Shown: positions 47,650 to 57,419, numbered from the stretch's first letter. The stretch: DNA of 64,000 nt from CAWDJT01 sp963828705 (GCA_963828705.1 CAWHGA010000001.1:9179-73178), one strand, 5' to 3'. Notes: a model not told the origin generated them from the letters alone. A program made the numbers and translations.

Positions 47650-48042
47650 ATGAAAAGCATCCTGGTCATCGACGACAACATTTATGTGCGGTCTCTGCTT
47701 CGCGAGATGCTTGAGCTGGCCAACTATGATGTCACGGAAGCTCCGAATGGTGAGGTGGGAGCTCGTCTTTTCCGCCAGGAACCAGTGGATTTGGTGATCA
47801 CCGACATCTTTATGCCTGAGAAGGAAGGATTGGAGACCATCAGGGAGTTGCGGCGAGACTTCCCCGAGGTCAAAATCATTGCCATTTCGGGAGGCGGCTC
47901 CAGGGGAGACCTGGCATTCCTGCCGACGGCAAAGAAGCTGGGAGCTCATTACACCTTCGTCAAACCCTTCGAAATGGATGAGATGTTGGCAGCAGTCCAT
48001 GAACTGCTGGACGAACCAGAATCAACCCCGCATTCGTCCTAA
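47650..48042 (+). CDS. Single-domain response regulator (CheY-like receiver)
   Basis: A 130-residue stand-alone receiver. The acidic pair Asp-8/Asp-9 (VIDDN), the phosphoacceptor Asp-52 (LVITDIFMP), and the Lys of FVKPF are in place. No output domain is present. AAAGGTG precedes the ATG. It ends 12 bases before the ABC ATPase gene and so is probably in the same operon. No histidine kinase is nearby. It may act by protein-protein contact with the transporter or elsewhere. Confidence 0.88.
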   Translation: MKSILVIDDNIYVRSLLREMLELANYDVTEAPNGEVGARLFRQEPVDLVITDIFMPEKEGLETIRELRRDFPEVKIIAISGGGSRGDLAFLPTAKKLGAHYTFVKPFEMDEMLAAVHELLDEPESTPHSS

Positions 48043-48054
48043 CCTGCAGAGCCA

Positions 48055-48967
48055 TTGTCCAACGTCATCGAAGCCAAAGATCTGTGCAAGCAATTCCGCG
48101 ATTTCGTCGCCGTCGACGCCATCTCCTTTTCGGTCCGAAGTGGCGAGTGCTTAGGGCTGCTCGGACCCAATGGCGCTGGGAAGACTTCCACCATTCGCAT
48201 GATCTATGGTTTTTCGCCTATGTCCGCTGGCGAACTCAGGGTCTTTGGGCTGGATGTTGATACCCATTGGCGTGCCATTCGAGCCCGTATTGGGGTTTGC
48301 CAACAAGAGAACAACCTCGACCCGGATCTGACCGTACTGAAGAACCTCGAAGTCTTCGCCAGTTACTTCGACATCCCGGCCAAGACGGCCCGACAGAAGG
48401 CTCTCCGTCTCCTGCAGCTCAACTCCCTGGACCACCGTACTCACAGCAACATACCGGAGCTTTCCGGCGGCATGGTGCGGCGACTGATATTGGCCCGCGC
48501 CCTGATCAACGATCCTGAGTTGTTGATTCTGGACGAGCCCACGACCGGTTTGGATCCGCAGTCCCGGCACCAGGCCTGGGAGAGGATCGAGCAGCTTCGC
48601 ACCGACGGCCTTTCTGTGCTCCTGACCACGCACAATATGGACGAAGCCGCCCGACTTTGCGACCGCTTAGTGATCATGGACCAGGGGAAGATCCTGGTGG
48701 AAGGAACTCCGGGAGAACCTCATAGAACGCCACGTAGGCCGATATGTTCTCGAAGTTCACAAAGCTGACGAGGACCTGCGCCGTCTCGTTCGTTCGCAAG
48801 GCCTGGCCCATGATGACCTGGGGCATCGGATCATAATCTATGGTTCTGGAACCGAACAGCTCTTTCACAGCCTTAGCAGCAGATGCGATGGTGCCAGCTG
48901 CTCGTTGCGTATGGCCACTCTGGAAGACGTGTTCTTGCGCCTGACAGGAAGGGAGCTTCGGGAATGA
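48055..48967 (+). CDS. ABC transporter ATPase, NodI/DrrA-like, frameshifted
   Basis: The ATP-binding half of an ABC-2 exporter. It has Walker A GPNGAGKTS, Q-loop region IGVCQQENNLDPDLTV, signature LSGGMVRR, Walker B LLILDEPTTGLDP and the switch His in LLTTHNMDEA. The first frame derails after LVEGTPGE near 48715. With one C removed, the protein continues LIERHVGRYVLEVHK to ATLEDVFLRLTGRELRE and ends at 48967, overlapping the permease start by four bases (ATGA). That gives about 304 residues, the normal NodI length. The start is a TTG at 48055 with a weak ribosome site. With its partner it may export a lipid-linked saccharide or drug; the substrate is unknown. Confidence 0.87.
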
Positions 48968-49755
48968 ATCGTCGACCGCTACTCCATATCTCCCGCCGTT
49001 TTCTCAAAGTCTGGCAGAGGGACTTGATCGTCTATCAGAAGATCTGGAAGGTCAACCTCCTGACACCGGTCTTCGAACCACTTCTTTACCTGCTGGCGTT
49101 TGGGGTGGGATTAGGGGGGCTGGTTGGGAAAATCAGCTATCAGCAGCACGAAGTTACCTATGTTGCCTTCATAACTCCGGCACTGCTGGCGGTCAACATC
49201 ATGTACAACGCCTTTTTCGAGAACACCTACGCATCATTTGTGCGCATGTACTACCAAAAGACCTTCGATGCCATGCTGGCGACACCACTGTCACTGGAAG
49301 AAGTCATAACTGGTGAAATTTTCTGGGGCGCCACGAAAGCAGTTATCGCCACGGTCATCATGCAAGCCGTCATCAGCCTGTTCGGCCTGATCCACTACCC
49401 CCATGGGTTGCTTATCATTCCACTGGCCTTCCTCGGCGGGCTTGCCTTTGGAGCCATCGGGATGTTTTGCACGGGCCTGACACCCACTATCGATATGTTC
49501 AACCTGCCTATCTTCTTGCTGATCACGCCCATGTTTCTGTTCAGTGGCACCTTTTTCCCCATTGATCACCTGCCAGCCTGGGCACAGAAGCTTTCCTTCC
49601 TGTTCCCACTGACCCATCTGGTGGAGGCCCTTCGTCAGTTCTGCTTCGGGTTGATACAACCCAGCCTCGGGTGGAATCTCACGATTCTGCTGAGTGTTTT
49701 CCTGGTGTTCTTCCCCCTGTCGTTGTTTGTCATGCACCGCAGGTTGATCCGCTGA
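48964..49755 (+). CDS. ABC-2 type permease, NodJ-like
   Basis: A 263-residue membrane protein with six predicted helices, starting MNRRPLLHISRRFLKVWQRD. Typical ABC-2/NodJ segments are seen: PVFEPLLYLLAFGVGLGGLV, FVRMYYQKTFDAMLATPLSL and PMFLFSGTFFPIDHLPAW. It forms the channel for the ATPase encoded just before it, with which it shares an ATGA overlap. Family members export lipo-oligosaccharides, but related pairs export other compounds. Confidence 0.9.
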   Translation: MNRRPLLHISRRFLKVWQRDLIVYQKIWKVNLLTPVFEPLLYLLAFGVGLGGLVGKISYQQHEVTYVAFITPALLAVNIMYNAFFENTYASFVRMYYQKTFDAMLATPLSLEEVITGEIFWGATKAVIATVIMQAVISLFGLIHYPHGLLIIPLAFLGGLAFGAIGMFCTGLTPTIDMFNLPIFLLITPMFLFSGTFFPIDHLPAWAQKLSFLFPLTHLVEALRQFCFGLIQPSLGWNLTILLSVFLVFFPLSLFVMHRRLIR

Positions 49756-49779
49756 AGGTTTCAGGGTGCCGCTTTCGGC

Positions 49780-50112
49780 TCAATGCTTTTCCAGATCGCT
49801 GATGGTCAAACCGATGATCATTTGTTCCAGGTTTTCCTCGCCATCAACAAACTCGATGCCAAACCCCGGGGGATAATCTTCCAGCTGACCGGCATTGATC
49901 CACACCACCTGAGCCCGGGTGAGGATCTTGTCCTGACCGTCCCCCGGGTCGATCTCAAGATCAACAATGCTATTGAGCGGAACAACTTCCTTTGAGCGAA
50001 TAAACGCCCCGCTGCAGCAGATGTCGCAGGTGGCACCGCCAGCGTGCGTTCCCCCGTTGATCCAGCTCACCCTAACCTCATGCCTGAACCTTCCACTTCG
50101 ACGTCTTTCCAT
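49780..50112 (-). CDS. PilZ-domain protein (c-di-GMP binding)
   Basis: A 110-residue single PilZ domain. The N-terminal arginine stretch ERRRSGRFR and CDICCSGAFI (the D/N-x-S-x-x-G position, with Cys-Ser-Gly here) form the c-di-GMP site. The remainder is the expected beta barrel (VDLEIDPGDGQDKILTRAQVVW). It would sense c-di-GMP, and an HD-GYP hydrolase for that messenger is encoded at the right end of the window. It is convergent with the ABC permease gene. Confidence 0.85.
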   Translation of the reverse strand: MERRRSGRFRHEVRVSWINGGTHAGGATCDICCSGAFIRSKEVVPLNSIVDLEIDPGDGQDKILTRAQVVWINAGQLEDYPPGFGIEFVDGEENLEQMIIGLTISDLEKH

Positions 50113-50495
50113 GGCGGCCAGATCCTCCCCCTTCTATGGTCCAATGCCATTCGTCATGAGTGTGCAAGACAACCTCACTGTAGCATATGCAACATGCCGC
50201 GATCACTGCCGGTTCCGGCCGGAACAGAGAAAAGAACCACCCTCCCCAAGGTTCGGGCGTCTGCAGACAATGCGGATAAATGCTCCGGATTGTTCATCAG
50301 AGTCCCAAGATACAGCGTATCAAAGACCACCCGTGTCAAAAGGGGGGAAACAGGGGTCAGACACTTCACCATGCCTGGGTCGGTGCATTAATCAACAGGA
50401 ACAGCCTTTTGTCGACAATCTGTCGCACGCCCCCTGTCCGGCCAGGCCTGCTGCCACTCAGAGCTGATCAGCGGTTCGCGAGGCGCTGTCTGCTC
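50113..50495. other. Intergenic region between PilZ and ATP-grasp genes
   Basis: About 380 bases between two minus-strand genes. Nothing recognisable besides the PilZ ribosome site (GGGGGAGG near 50125). Confidence 0.4.
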
Positions 50496-51449
50496 TCATG
50501 ATAACCTGCCAGAGACAAGAAGTTCCCCCATGTACTGGTGACGATTGATCGACCCCACCGGTGCGACCACCTTGACTGGCGGTCGTAGCATACTCAAGAC
50601 CCACCATTGCCCTTTTCCGTAGCCCCACTCCACCATAACGTCATCCAGGTTGTTGGCACGGAGCAACCGCAGGGTGGGTTCAAGAATCCAACTCAAGTCA
50701 GGATCGTCCACTTCGATTGGTGTCAATGGTTCATGACCATCCGCATAACCACCACCTGTTAAAGCTCCCAGGCATTGGTAATTCACACAGACCAATCGAA
50801 CACGTATGGTCAACGGAACGAATTCCTGGACAATAACAGGATTGAAACCAGCAACCCAGGGCCACAAGTCCCCAGGAGCATCAATGAGCCGTTTGCCCCC
50901 CGCGGCAACATCGCGTCCCATGGCCACAAGCGGCAGTGGGAAGTCCTTCAGGATCATGGTCTTCTGTCGGTGGCCATGGTAGATGCGTGTGCGTGGCACC
51001 GGGAAGTCATAATAAGCGAACAGATAGTGCTGTAATAGGCGGGAACTACGGAACAGATAGGACGCCGCACTGGGGAAGGTTGCCTTACCGGCTGCATCCA
51101 GGACCTGCACGAACCTGCGTGTTGGAAAAAGGACACGATCTGCCCGCGACAACAGATCCCTCTCCTCCCGAGAATAATCGACCAGACCGGGACGAATGCC
51201 AAGCGTAGTAATCTGGGGATAGTCAAGCAGGAATGGTGCGAAGGCCACATATGGGGCCTGGGATGAACTCAACAATCGGCCTCCACCAAGTTTATGGCCC
51301 AATCCCAGAACACCCCAGGAGCTGATTCCGATTTCTATTGGCCTGAGGCAGTAGGTTGTGAAGCCCTTAACGGGACGCTCGGAGTCGCCCCCCCGCCAGC
51401 CTGGAAGCTTGCTACTGGGCGTTGATGAGCATATCCGGATGAACTCCAT
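50496..51449 (-). CDS. RimK-like ATP-grasp protein
   Basis: About 317 residues with an ATP-grasp fold. LLSRADRVLFPTRRFVQVL and GKATFPSAASYLF mark the pre-ATP-grasp region. KTMILKDFPLPLVAMGRDVA and GGGYA-type loops (ALTGGGYADG) resemble RimK-like peptide ligases. Some of the Mg-binding residues of active enzymes are hard to place, so activity is uncertain. The ATG at 51449 lies 38 bases inside the helicase gene; the true start may be a little further in, as the first 30 residues look unlike the family. The overlap points to joint expression with the helicase-like protein. Product unknown. Confidence 0.65.
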   Translation of the reverse strand: MEFIRICSSTPSSKLPGWRGGDSERPVKGFTTYCLRPIEIGISSWGVLGLGHKLGGGRLLSSSQAPYVAFAPFLLDYPQITTLGIRPGLVDYSREERDLLSRADRVLFPTRRFVQVLDAAGKATFPSAASYLFRSSRLLQHYLFAYYDFPVPRTRIYHGHRQKTMILKDFPLPLVAMGRDVAAGGKRLIDAPGDLWPWVAGFNPVIVQEFVPLTIRVRLVCVNYQCLGALTGGGYADGHEPLTPIEVDDPDLSWILEPTLRLLRANNLDDVMVEWGYGKGQWWVLSMLRPPVKVVAPVGSINRHQYMGELLVSGRLS

Positions 51450-52842
51450 AGTTATAGCTGCGCATCCGGAAGAAGTTCTCCAATAGCGCCACCTTTTGAT
51501 CGACGTAATCGTAGATCTTCAACTTCTCAGAGCCATTGCCATTGCCGGCAGGATGCAGGTTGCGAATGGCATAGGCCATGCGACCTCGAAAATAGAGCGG
51601 AATTGCCAGCACCAATACATTAACGGCCAAACTTCGAGAATAACGTAGAAGCAGTTCCTGGGTCACCAGGACCACTACTGGCGAGTCACCGAACACAGGG
51701 ATTTGCACCTGTTCCATCTCCAGATCGTCATCATCCTCCGCAACCTCTTCTCCCTGCTCCGGCTCCAGGATGATCACCTCGATCCCACGTTGTTCCAACT
51801 CGGCCTTCAAAATCTCGCTTTGCTCCGCACCACCAGAAAGCACCAGGATCGGCTGGGGCTCACGTTCCATTTCAGTGACGATATCGTTGACGACAAGTTG
51901 GGTCCTCTGGGTATTAGTCATCAGAGCGTCCAGCATCGGGTTGAAATCGGCCCTGGAACTGTATTCGTATTGGAAATCGGTGACGCGCGCTACCACTTTG
52001 GCTTGAATGATACCACGACCCTCCCTGGCATCTCGCTCATTGATAGTATAGGCGATGTCACCCACGTAGTAATAGACCATGCGCGACAGGCGGTCCCGTC
52101 TTTGGGTGCTGGTGGTGAGCCCCAGCATGTAACGGGTGTCAAAATTGGGCAGCAGCTGTGTGAAGGTCCTCGAAGGACACCTCTGACATTCATCCAGAAC
52201 CAGGTAGCCAATGTGATCTCGGATGTGCCGCCAATGGCGAATTATTTCTCCGGTGTGGGCAACCGTGATCACCTTGCCGATCCGCCTGGTGCCATTGACA
52301 ATAAGCCCTATTTCGCTGGCCGGTATTTGCAGGAAGTTCTCGATCTTGGTGATCCAGCCATCGAGCAGTGACAGGTTGGGAATAAGAACCAACGTAGGTT
52401 GGCGTCGTTGGGCGATGGTATAGACGGCAACAATGGTCTTGCCGCTCTTAGGTCCCCCGACCAGGCTGGCGAATTCTCTTTCCAACACCGCTTCCGCAGC
52501 TTCCTGTTGGTACTCCTTGAGCTGGCCATGGAACTCAATGGGCACAAGATCCAGCATCCGTCGCCGGTCCGTCAAACGGAAAGGCTGATTCGCCCTTTTG
52601 CAGATCTCCAGGAGCTGATCCAAGAAACCACGAGGCAACAACATTTGCCCGGAGGTCTTGCGAATGCAGTTGATCTGAGGCGGGATGCTGCCAATCCAGT
52701 CCCCACGGTTGTGGCGAAGTTCGTAGTCTGGGTTGGTGAAGACCAGTCGTTCGTTGATCCTGCGTTCAACTAGCGGGGACAGCCCCGTGGTAGGGATCTT
52801 GATCCAGTCTTCAACCGTGATGTTGAGCGTCCTATTGTGCAT
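51412..52842 (-). CDS. SF2 helicase-like ATPase with degenerate C-terminal motif
   Basis: A 476-residue protein related to XPB/UvsW-type SF2 helicases. It has a Q-motif-like LKEYQQEAAEAV (about 109-120), Walker A GGPKSGKT (129-136), and DECQ as motif II (217-220), then LTTSTQRRDRLSR. The second RecA domain carries VLVLAIPLYFRGRMAYAIRN and IYDYVDQKVALLENFFRMR. In active relatives the corresponding place reads like Q-Y-x-GRLHR; here the Gln and the GRxxR arginine pattern are lost. An acidic insert (EEVAEDDDDLEME) is present. It may be an ATPase without translocation, or a structural partner of the ATP-grasp protein, whose gene overlaps its 3' end. ATG at 52842 has GAGG nine bases upstream. Confidence 0.75.
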   Translation of the reverse strand: MHNRTLNITVEDWIKIPTTGLSPLVERRINERLVFTNPDYELRHNRGDWIGSIPPQINCIRKTSGQMLLPRGFLDQLLEICKRANQPFRLTDRRRMLDLVPIEFHGQLKEYQQEAAEAVLEREFASLVGGPKSGKTIVAVYTIAQRRQPTLVLIPNLSLLDGWITKIENFLQIPASEIGLIVNGTRRIGKVITVAHTGEIIRHWRHIRDHIGYLVLDECQRCPSRTFTQLLPNFDTRYMLGLTTSTQRRDRLSRMVYYYVGDIAYTINERDAREGRGIIQAKVVARVTDFQYEYSSRADFNPMLDALMTNTQRTQLVVNDIVTEMEREPQPILVLSGGAEQSEILKAELEQRGIEVIILEPEQGEEVAEDDDDLEMEQVQIPVFGDSPVVVLVTQELLLRYSRSLAVNVLVLAIPLYFRGRMAYAIRNLHPAGNGNGSEKLKIYDYVDQKVALLENFFRMRSYNYGVHPDMLINAQ

Positions 52843-53555
52843 TTACGGGAACCTCTTCCATTCGACCAGGATGCTGCGGCTTCATGCCGAACAGCTGCTG
52901 CACTGAAACCGCAGCTACCCATAAGCGGTGGGCGATTCATTAAGGTCAGTGCAGGCTTTATATGTATAATCATCACACCCAAGAGATGCACGCTTGTCGG
53001 GTTTGCCCTTGCCTATACGGATGAATCCAGCGTCCAAAATACCCAACCCCATTCAGTAGAGCATAACCCTTCGCTTTGCGCTCAGGCCAGCATCAATCGA
53101 ACCCAAGTAGCCACTTCATCCCCAAACGTTTCAAGAGTCTGAGAACCCAAGGGGACTCCCGCTAGTAAACCCAGACAACAAATGCATGCAATGATGTCTT
53201 GCGTTGACAGGTGTGCTATCGGACTTGGTTGACGATAGTCCGAAGCCATTTTCGATGGTGACCGCGGCCTCCGTCCCGACGTAGACATACTCTTAGGCTA
53301 AGTGATATGGAATTCCCCGTCAACAGATAAAATAAGCCCTCAACAGTTGGAAACATGTCCTGTCAGGCCAATCCATAACCCCAAGATCACTGCCGAACAG
53401 CCAATGAACCTTGAGGTCCATATCAAATCCATGACTTGCTTCCTGGTGGAAAACACGAGGAGAAAACCCCATGTTTTCAGACAGTATCTTGCACCCGTAA
53501 GCGTCTGTGTTGGTGCCATCGGTGTTTACCGTTGCTGATATAGCCGACTGTCACC
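52843..53555. other. Intergenic region between mltA and the helicase gene
   Basis: About 710 bases between two minus-strand genes. A 68-codon minus-strand frame (53082-53288) ends with a vaguely protein-like stretch but has no ribosome site and no recognised family. Nothing else is seen. Confidence 0.45.
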
Positions 53556-54800
53556 TTAGTCCACTTCTCCCGCCTTGGTCACCAGCACGCTACCCTTTTT
53601 AAGCAAAAAATAGATGATCCCAGGCTGCTTCATCGGCCCCGCCATGGCTTCGGCCAGCTGGCCGGTACCGCAAAAAAGGTCAATTCGCCTGGGGCCACGA
53701 ATAGCACCACCGGTATCCTGGTTTAACACCCAGCGCTGCAGTGGTTCCCAGCCACTCCTGCGCCCGCTGGGATCCAGTTGAGGTTTCTCGCTGACAAGAA
53801 AACCCAAGGCGCCTTTGGGATAATTGCGCTGATCAGTAGCGATGGAACGACCAGCGGTAATGATATAGCCCATATTGCCCAGCGGTCCTTCCGTCACCCG
53901 CCGGAAAAACACGAAACTCTCGTTGTAGTTGAGGACTTCGTCCAATTGTTCGGGATGCTGCTGCAAGTACTCACGGATCGCCTGCAGCGACATCTCTTCC
54001 GGAGCGATCACCCCCCGATCCAATAAGTACTTGCCGACACTACGGTAGGGCCGGCCGTTGCTGCCGGCATACCCTACCCGCAAAACCTGGCCATCATCGA
54101 GACGAATCACCCCCGATCCTTGGATGTGCAAGAAAAATACCGAAATCGGATCATCCAACCAGGCCAGCTGGCCCTGGTACCGTTCCAGCCTGCCCTGACC
54201 GACGATCTCCGCCCGCGTGAAATAGGGGACCACACGGTTGCCCTCGAGCCGCCCCACCAGCCGCTCGGCACAATGTTTCAATCCGAATTGTGAAAGCTCA
54301 ACCGCCACCAAGTCGGGGGGGACACGGTAGATCGGATAACGATACTTGGCCGTAGGCTTCAGGCCGCCTGGCAAGATGGGTTCATAATATCCAGTGACCA
54401 GAAGGCTTCCAGTCCTGCCGCCGGCAGTCCGGTAAACATCGAATTCACGAGCGATAAAACTCGAATCTTCCAATTTTTTCGGACTAGTTTCCAAAATCTT
54501 GGAAAAATGCCGCAGGGAATCTCGCAAGACCCCGATGCTCACCAGCCTGTCGCCAAAAGGCAAGGTTTCATCCGGTGGCAGGTGGTCGTAAAATGTGAGG
54601 CTTCGTTGGATGGCTTGCTGCAGGGAAGGGAGATCCAGGTCGTCATTGAAGGCTGGCACCTCACCTTCGGCAAGGTGCTGTAAGACCGGCAGTGCAGCCG
54701 GTTGCTGCGGGGCTTTAGCCGAAGGCTGACACCCCAACAGAACCATCATGGTGAGCCAAACGGCCAAACATATCGCCGCCAGTTTCGACCGCACTGCCAT
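53556..54800 (-). CDS. mltA: Membrane-bound lytic murein transglycosylase A (lipoprotein)
   Basis: A 414-residue peptidoglycan lytic enzyme. An N-terminal signal with lipobox (MVLLGC, Cys at about 24) predicts outer-membrane lipid attachment. The MltA beta-barrel domain has TGYYEPILPG, RYPIYRVPPDL and FLHIQGSGVIRLDDG. The C-terminal 3D domain has RWVLNQDTGGAIRGPRRID, with the catalytic Asp, and FCGTGQLAE. Length and motifs are complete. It is followed downstream by a non-coding stretch, and ahcY lies 17 bases upstream on the same strand. Confidence 0.93.
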   Translation of the reverse strand: MAVRSKLAAICLAVWLTMMVLLGCQPSAKAPQQPAALPVLQHLAEGEVPAFNDDLDLPSLQQAIQRSLTFYDHLPPDETLPFGDRLVSIGVLRDSLRHFSKILETSPKKLEDSSFIAREFDVYRTAGGRTGSLLVTGYYEPILPGGLKPTAKYRYPIYRVPPDLVAVELSQFGLKHCAERLVGRLEGNRVVPYFTRAEIVGQGRLERYQGQLAWLDDPISVFFLHIQGSGVIRLDDGQVLRVGYAGSNGRPYRSVGKYLLDRGVIAPEEMSLQAIREYLQQHPEQLDEVLNYNESFVFFRRVTEGPLGNMGYIITAGRSIATDQRNYPKGALGFLVSEKPQLDPSGRRSGWEPLQRWVLNQDTGGAIRGPRRIDLFCGTGQLAEAMAGPMKQPGIIYFLLKKGSVLVTKAGEVD

Positions 54801-54817
54801 TCCCCAATTGTTGGTGG

Positions 54818-56074
54818 CTAGGTGCCCATTTCCCAGGAGTGGAGGTATTTGTCCTGCTCCGGGGTCAAGGCATCGATGCTGATGCCCATACTACTGAGCT
54901 TCAGCCGCGCGATGTTCTTGTCGATTTCCACTGGCACCGGGTAGACGCGCTTTTCCAGACCGGCCGCGTGTTTCACCAGATACTCGGTACTCAACGCTTG
55001 ATTAGCGAAGCTCATGTCCATAACGCTGGACGGATGTCCCTCCGCCGCCGCAAGATTGACCAACCGGCCCTCGCCCAACACATAGATATTGCGACCGGTG
55101 GCCAGCTTGAATTCTTCGACAAAATCACGGATCTGGCGACGCGCCAAAGCCATATCAGCAAGAGCATCGAGATCCAGTTCCACATTGAAGTGGCCAGAGT
55201 TACTGATGATGGCCCCATCCTTCATGACCTGGAAATGCTCGCGGCGCAGCACATGAATATCCCCGGTCAAGGTGCAGAAAATGTCCCCCAAGGCGGCAGC
55301 TTCGGCCATAGGCATAACCTGATAGCCATCCATCACGGCTTCCAAAGCCCGCAGCGGATCGACTTCGGTAATGATCACCTTGGCTCCCATGCCCGCGGCG
55401 CGCATGGCCACCCCGCGACCACACCAGCCATAGCCGCTCACGACGAAATTGGACCCCGCCATCAGGCGGTTGGTGGCGCGAATGATGCCGTCCACAGTGC
55501 TTTGGCCGGTACCATAGCGATTGTCGAACAGATGCTTGGTGTCGGCATCGTTGACGGCGATGATGGGATATTGGAGAACACCCTTGTTGGCCATACTACG
55601 CAGTCGGATCACACCGGTGGTGGTTTCCTCCGTCCCGCCCAAGATCTCGGCCAGCAATTCCTTGCGCTCGGAATGGAGCGTGCTCACCAGGTCCGCCCCG
55701 TCATCCATGGTGATCTGGGGCTTGTTCACCAGAGAAGCGTGAATGTGTCGGTAATAGGTTTCCTTGTCCTCCCCTTTGATGGCAAACACCGGGATCCCAT
55801 CGTGCACCACCAGGGAGGCAGCGACATCATCCTGGGTGCTCAGGGGGTTGGAGGCACACAACCTGACCTCGGCGCCTCCAGCCTTCAGGGTCTGAGCCAG
55901 GAAGGCGGTTTCCGTGGTCACATGCAGGCATGCTGCTATCCGGGTCCCGGCAAGAGGACGTTGACGGGCAAAGCGTTCAGCGATGGAACGAAGCACCGGC
56001 ATGGATTGTGCCGCCCATTCGATGCGCAACTGCCCCTTGCCAGCCAGCCCCTGATCTTTTACATCAAATTCCAT
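54818..56074 (-). CDS. ahcY: S-adenosylhomocysteine hydrolase
   Basis: A 418-residue NAD-dependent enzyme splitting S-adenosylhomocysteine into adenosine and homocysteine. It has CLHVTTETAFLAQTLKAGGA at the substrate site, NRYGTGQSTVDGI, the Rossmann loop VVSGYGWCGRG and the C-terminal LSSMGISIDALTPEQDKYL. The N-terminal MEFDVKDQGLAGKG matches the shorter form found in archaea and many anaerobes. GGAGAGG lies just before the ATG. metK is 30 bases upstream; together they serve the methyl cycle after SAM-dependent methylation. Confidence 0.95.
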   Translation of the reverse strand: MEFDVKDQGLAGKGQLRIEWAAQSMPVLRSIAERFARQRPLAGTRIAACLHVTTETAFLAQTLKAGGAEVRLCASNPLSTQDDVAASLVVHDGIPVFAIKGEDKETYYRHIHASLVNKPQITMDDGADLVSTLHSERKELLAEILGGTEETTTGVIRLRSMANKGVLQYPIIAVNDADTKHLFDNRYGTGQSTVDGIIRATNRLMAGSNFVVSGYGWCGRGVAMRAAGMGAKVIITEVDPLRALEAVMDGYQVMPMAEAAALGDIFCTLTGDIHVLRREHFQVMKDGAIISNSGHFNVELDLDALADMALARRQIRDFVEEFKLATGRNIYVLGEGRLVNLAAAEGHPSSVMDMSFANQALSTEYLVKHAAGLEKRVYPVPVEIDKNIARLKLSSMGISIDALTPEQDKYLHSWEMGT

Positions 56075-56104
56075 GAATCCTCTCCATTCCTATTCATCGC
56101 GGAC

Positions 56105-57274
56105 CTACAAACCGGCCTTTTCCCTCAGTGTATCGACCATGTCGGTCTTTTCCCAGGTGAAGTCGGGATCGTTACGACCGAAATGCCCATAACAGGAAGT
56201 CTTCTTGAAAATCGGGCGCAGCAGTTTCAGATAGTTGATCATCTCGGCGGGTTTGAAGCTGAAGCTTTCCCGCACGATTTGATTGATCCGTTCCTCGGGG
56301 ATCTTTTCCGTCCCGATGGTATTGACCATGAGCGATACTGGTTCGGCCACGCCAATGCTATAGGCGACCTGCACTTCCACCCGCTCCGCCAACCCGGCCG
56401 CAACGATGTTTTTGGCCACGTACCGGGCCATGTAGGAAGCCGTGCGGTCCACCTTGCTCGGGTCTTTCCCGGAAAACGCCCCGCCTCCGTGGCTGGCTCG
56501 CCCACCGTAGGTGTCCACGATGATCTTTCTCCCGGTAACGCCGCAGTCGCCCAGAGGGCCTCCCACCACGAAGCGACCGGTGGAATTGATGAAGAACTTG
56601 GTCTTGTCATCCATCATCCCTTCGGGGATGACCTTTTTGATCACTTCTTCGATGATTCCTTCACGAATGGCTTTGTAGGTCACACTGGGAGAGTGCTGGG
56701 CAGCGACGACCACGGTATCGATACGGTACGGTTTGCCGTCCCGGTATTCCACCGTCACCTGGCTCTTGCCGTCAGGACGAAGGAAATCCAGCACATCGCT
56801 CTTGCGAACTTCTGCCAGCTTGCGGGTGATGCGGTGGGCATAGTAGATGGGCATGGGCATATAGACCGGGGTTTCAGAACAGGCAAAGCCGACCATCAGC
56901 CCTTGATCGCCGGCGCCCATCTCTTCAAACAGGCCCTCCCCGGCATTGACTCCCATGGCGATATCAGGAGATTGCTTGTCAATACTGGTAAGCACGGCGC
57001 AGGTTTCCCAGTCAAACCCCATGGAGGAATCGTTGTAACCGATGTCTTTGATGGTATTGCGAACAATCTCCGGGATGTCCACCCAGGCGGAGGTGGTGAT
57101 TTCGCCAGCCACCAAAGCCAGCCCGGTGGTCACCAGGGTTTCACAGGCGACCCGCGCAGTCTTGTCTTCGGTGAGAATGGCATCCAGTATCGAATCCGAA
57201 ATCCTGTCCGCCACCTTGTCCGGATGGCCTTCGGTAACAGATTCCGAAGTGAACACATAATCCTTCATGGCCAT
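56105..57274 (-). CDS. metK: S-adenosylmethionine synthetase
   Basis: A complete 389-residue MetK making SAM from methionine and ATP. The N-terminus FTSESVTEGHPDKVADRISD carries the ATP-site His and Asp. GAGDQGLMVGFA and GGRASHGGGAFSGKDPSKVD are the other signature loops. The ATG at 57274 has GGAGGG five bases upstream; a second ATG follows at 57268. It precedes ahcY in the same direction. No SAM- or SAH-type riboswitch was recognised in the 140-base leader. Confidence 0.95.
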   Translation of the reverse strand: MAMKDYVFTSESVTEGHPDKVADRISDSILDAILTEDKTARVACETLVTTGLALVAGEITTSAWVDIPEIVRNTIKDIGYNDSSMGFDWETCAVLTSIDKQSPDIAMGVNAGEGLFEEMGAGDQGLMVGFACSETPVYMPMPIYYAHRITRKLAEVRKSDVLDFLRPDGKSQVTVEYRDGKPYRIDTVVVAAQHSPSVTYKAIREGIIEEVIKKVIPEGMMDDKTKFFINSTGRFVVGGPLGDCGVTGRKIIVDTYGGRASHGGGAFSGKDPSKVDRTASYMARYVAKNIVAAGLAERVEVQVAYSIGVAEPVSLMVNTIGTEKIPEERINQIVRESFSFKPAEMINYLKLLRPIFKKTSCYGHFGRNDPDFTWEKTDMVDTLREKAGL

Positions 57275-57419
57275 GAACACCCTCCTTTGCTTGAAGATAA
57301 TGAGAATCTGGGCATCACTATTTCCCTGGCTCCCACCCCGACGCCACCTTAAGGTACCCTTGGGATATCGCCCTTGCCATTCTCAAGACAGCCTTTCGAA
57401 TCGGCGACCGCAACCGGGG

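Noticed and set aside
53082..53288. Possible small minus-strand gene
   Set aside because: No ribosome site, no recognised family and no conserved context; the frame is short enough to be chance.
54839..57352. Plus-strand open frame of 837 codons opposite ahcY and metK
   Set aside because: It is the mirror of two fully conserved enzymes, with low-complexity His/Gly/Asp content and no domain of its own.
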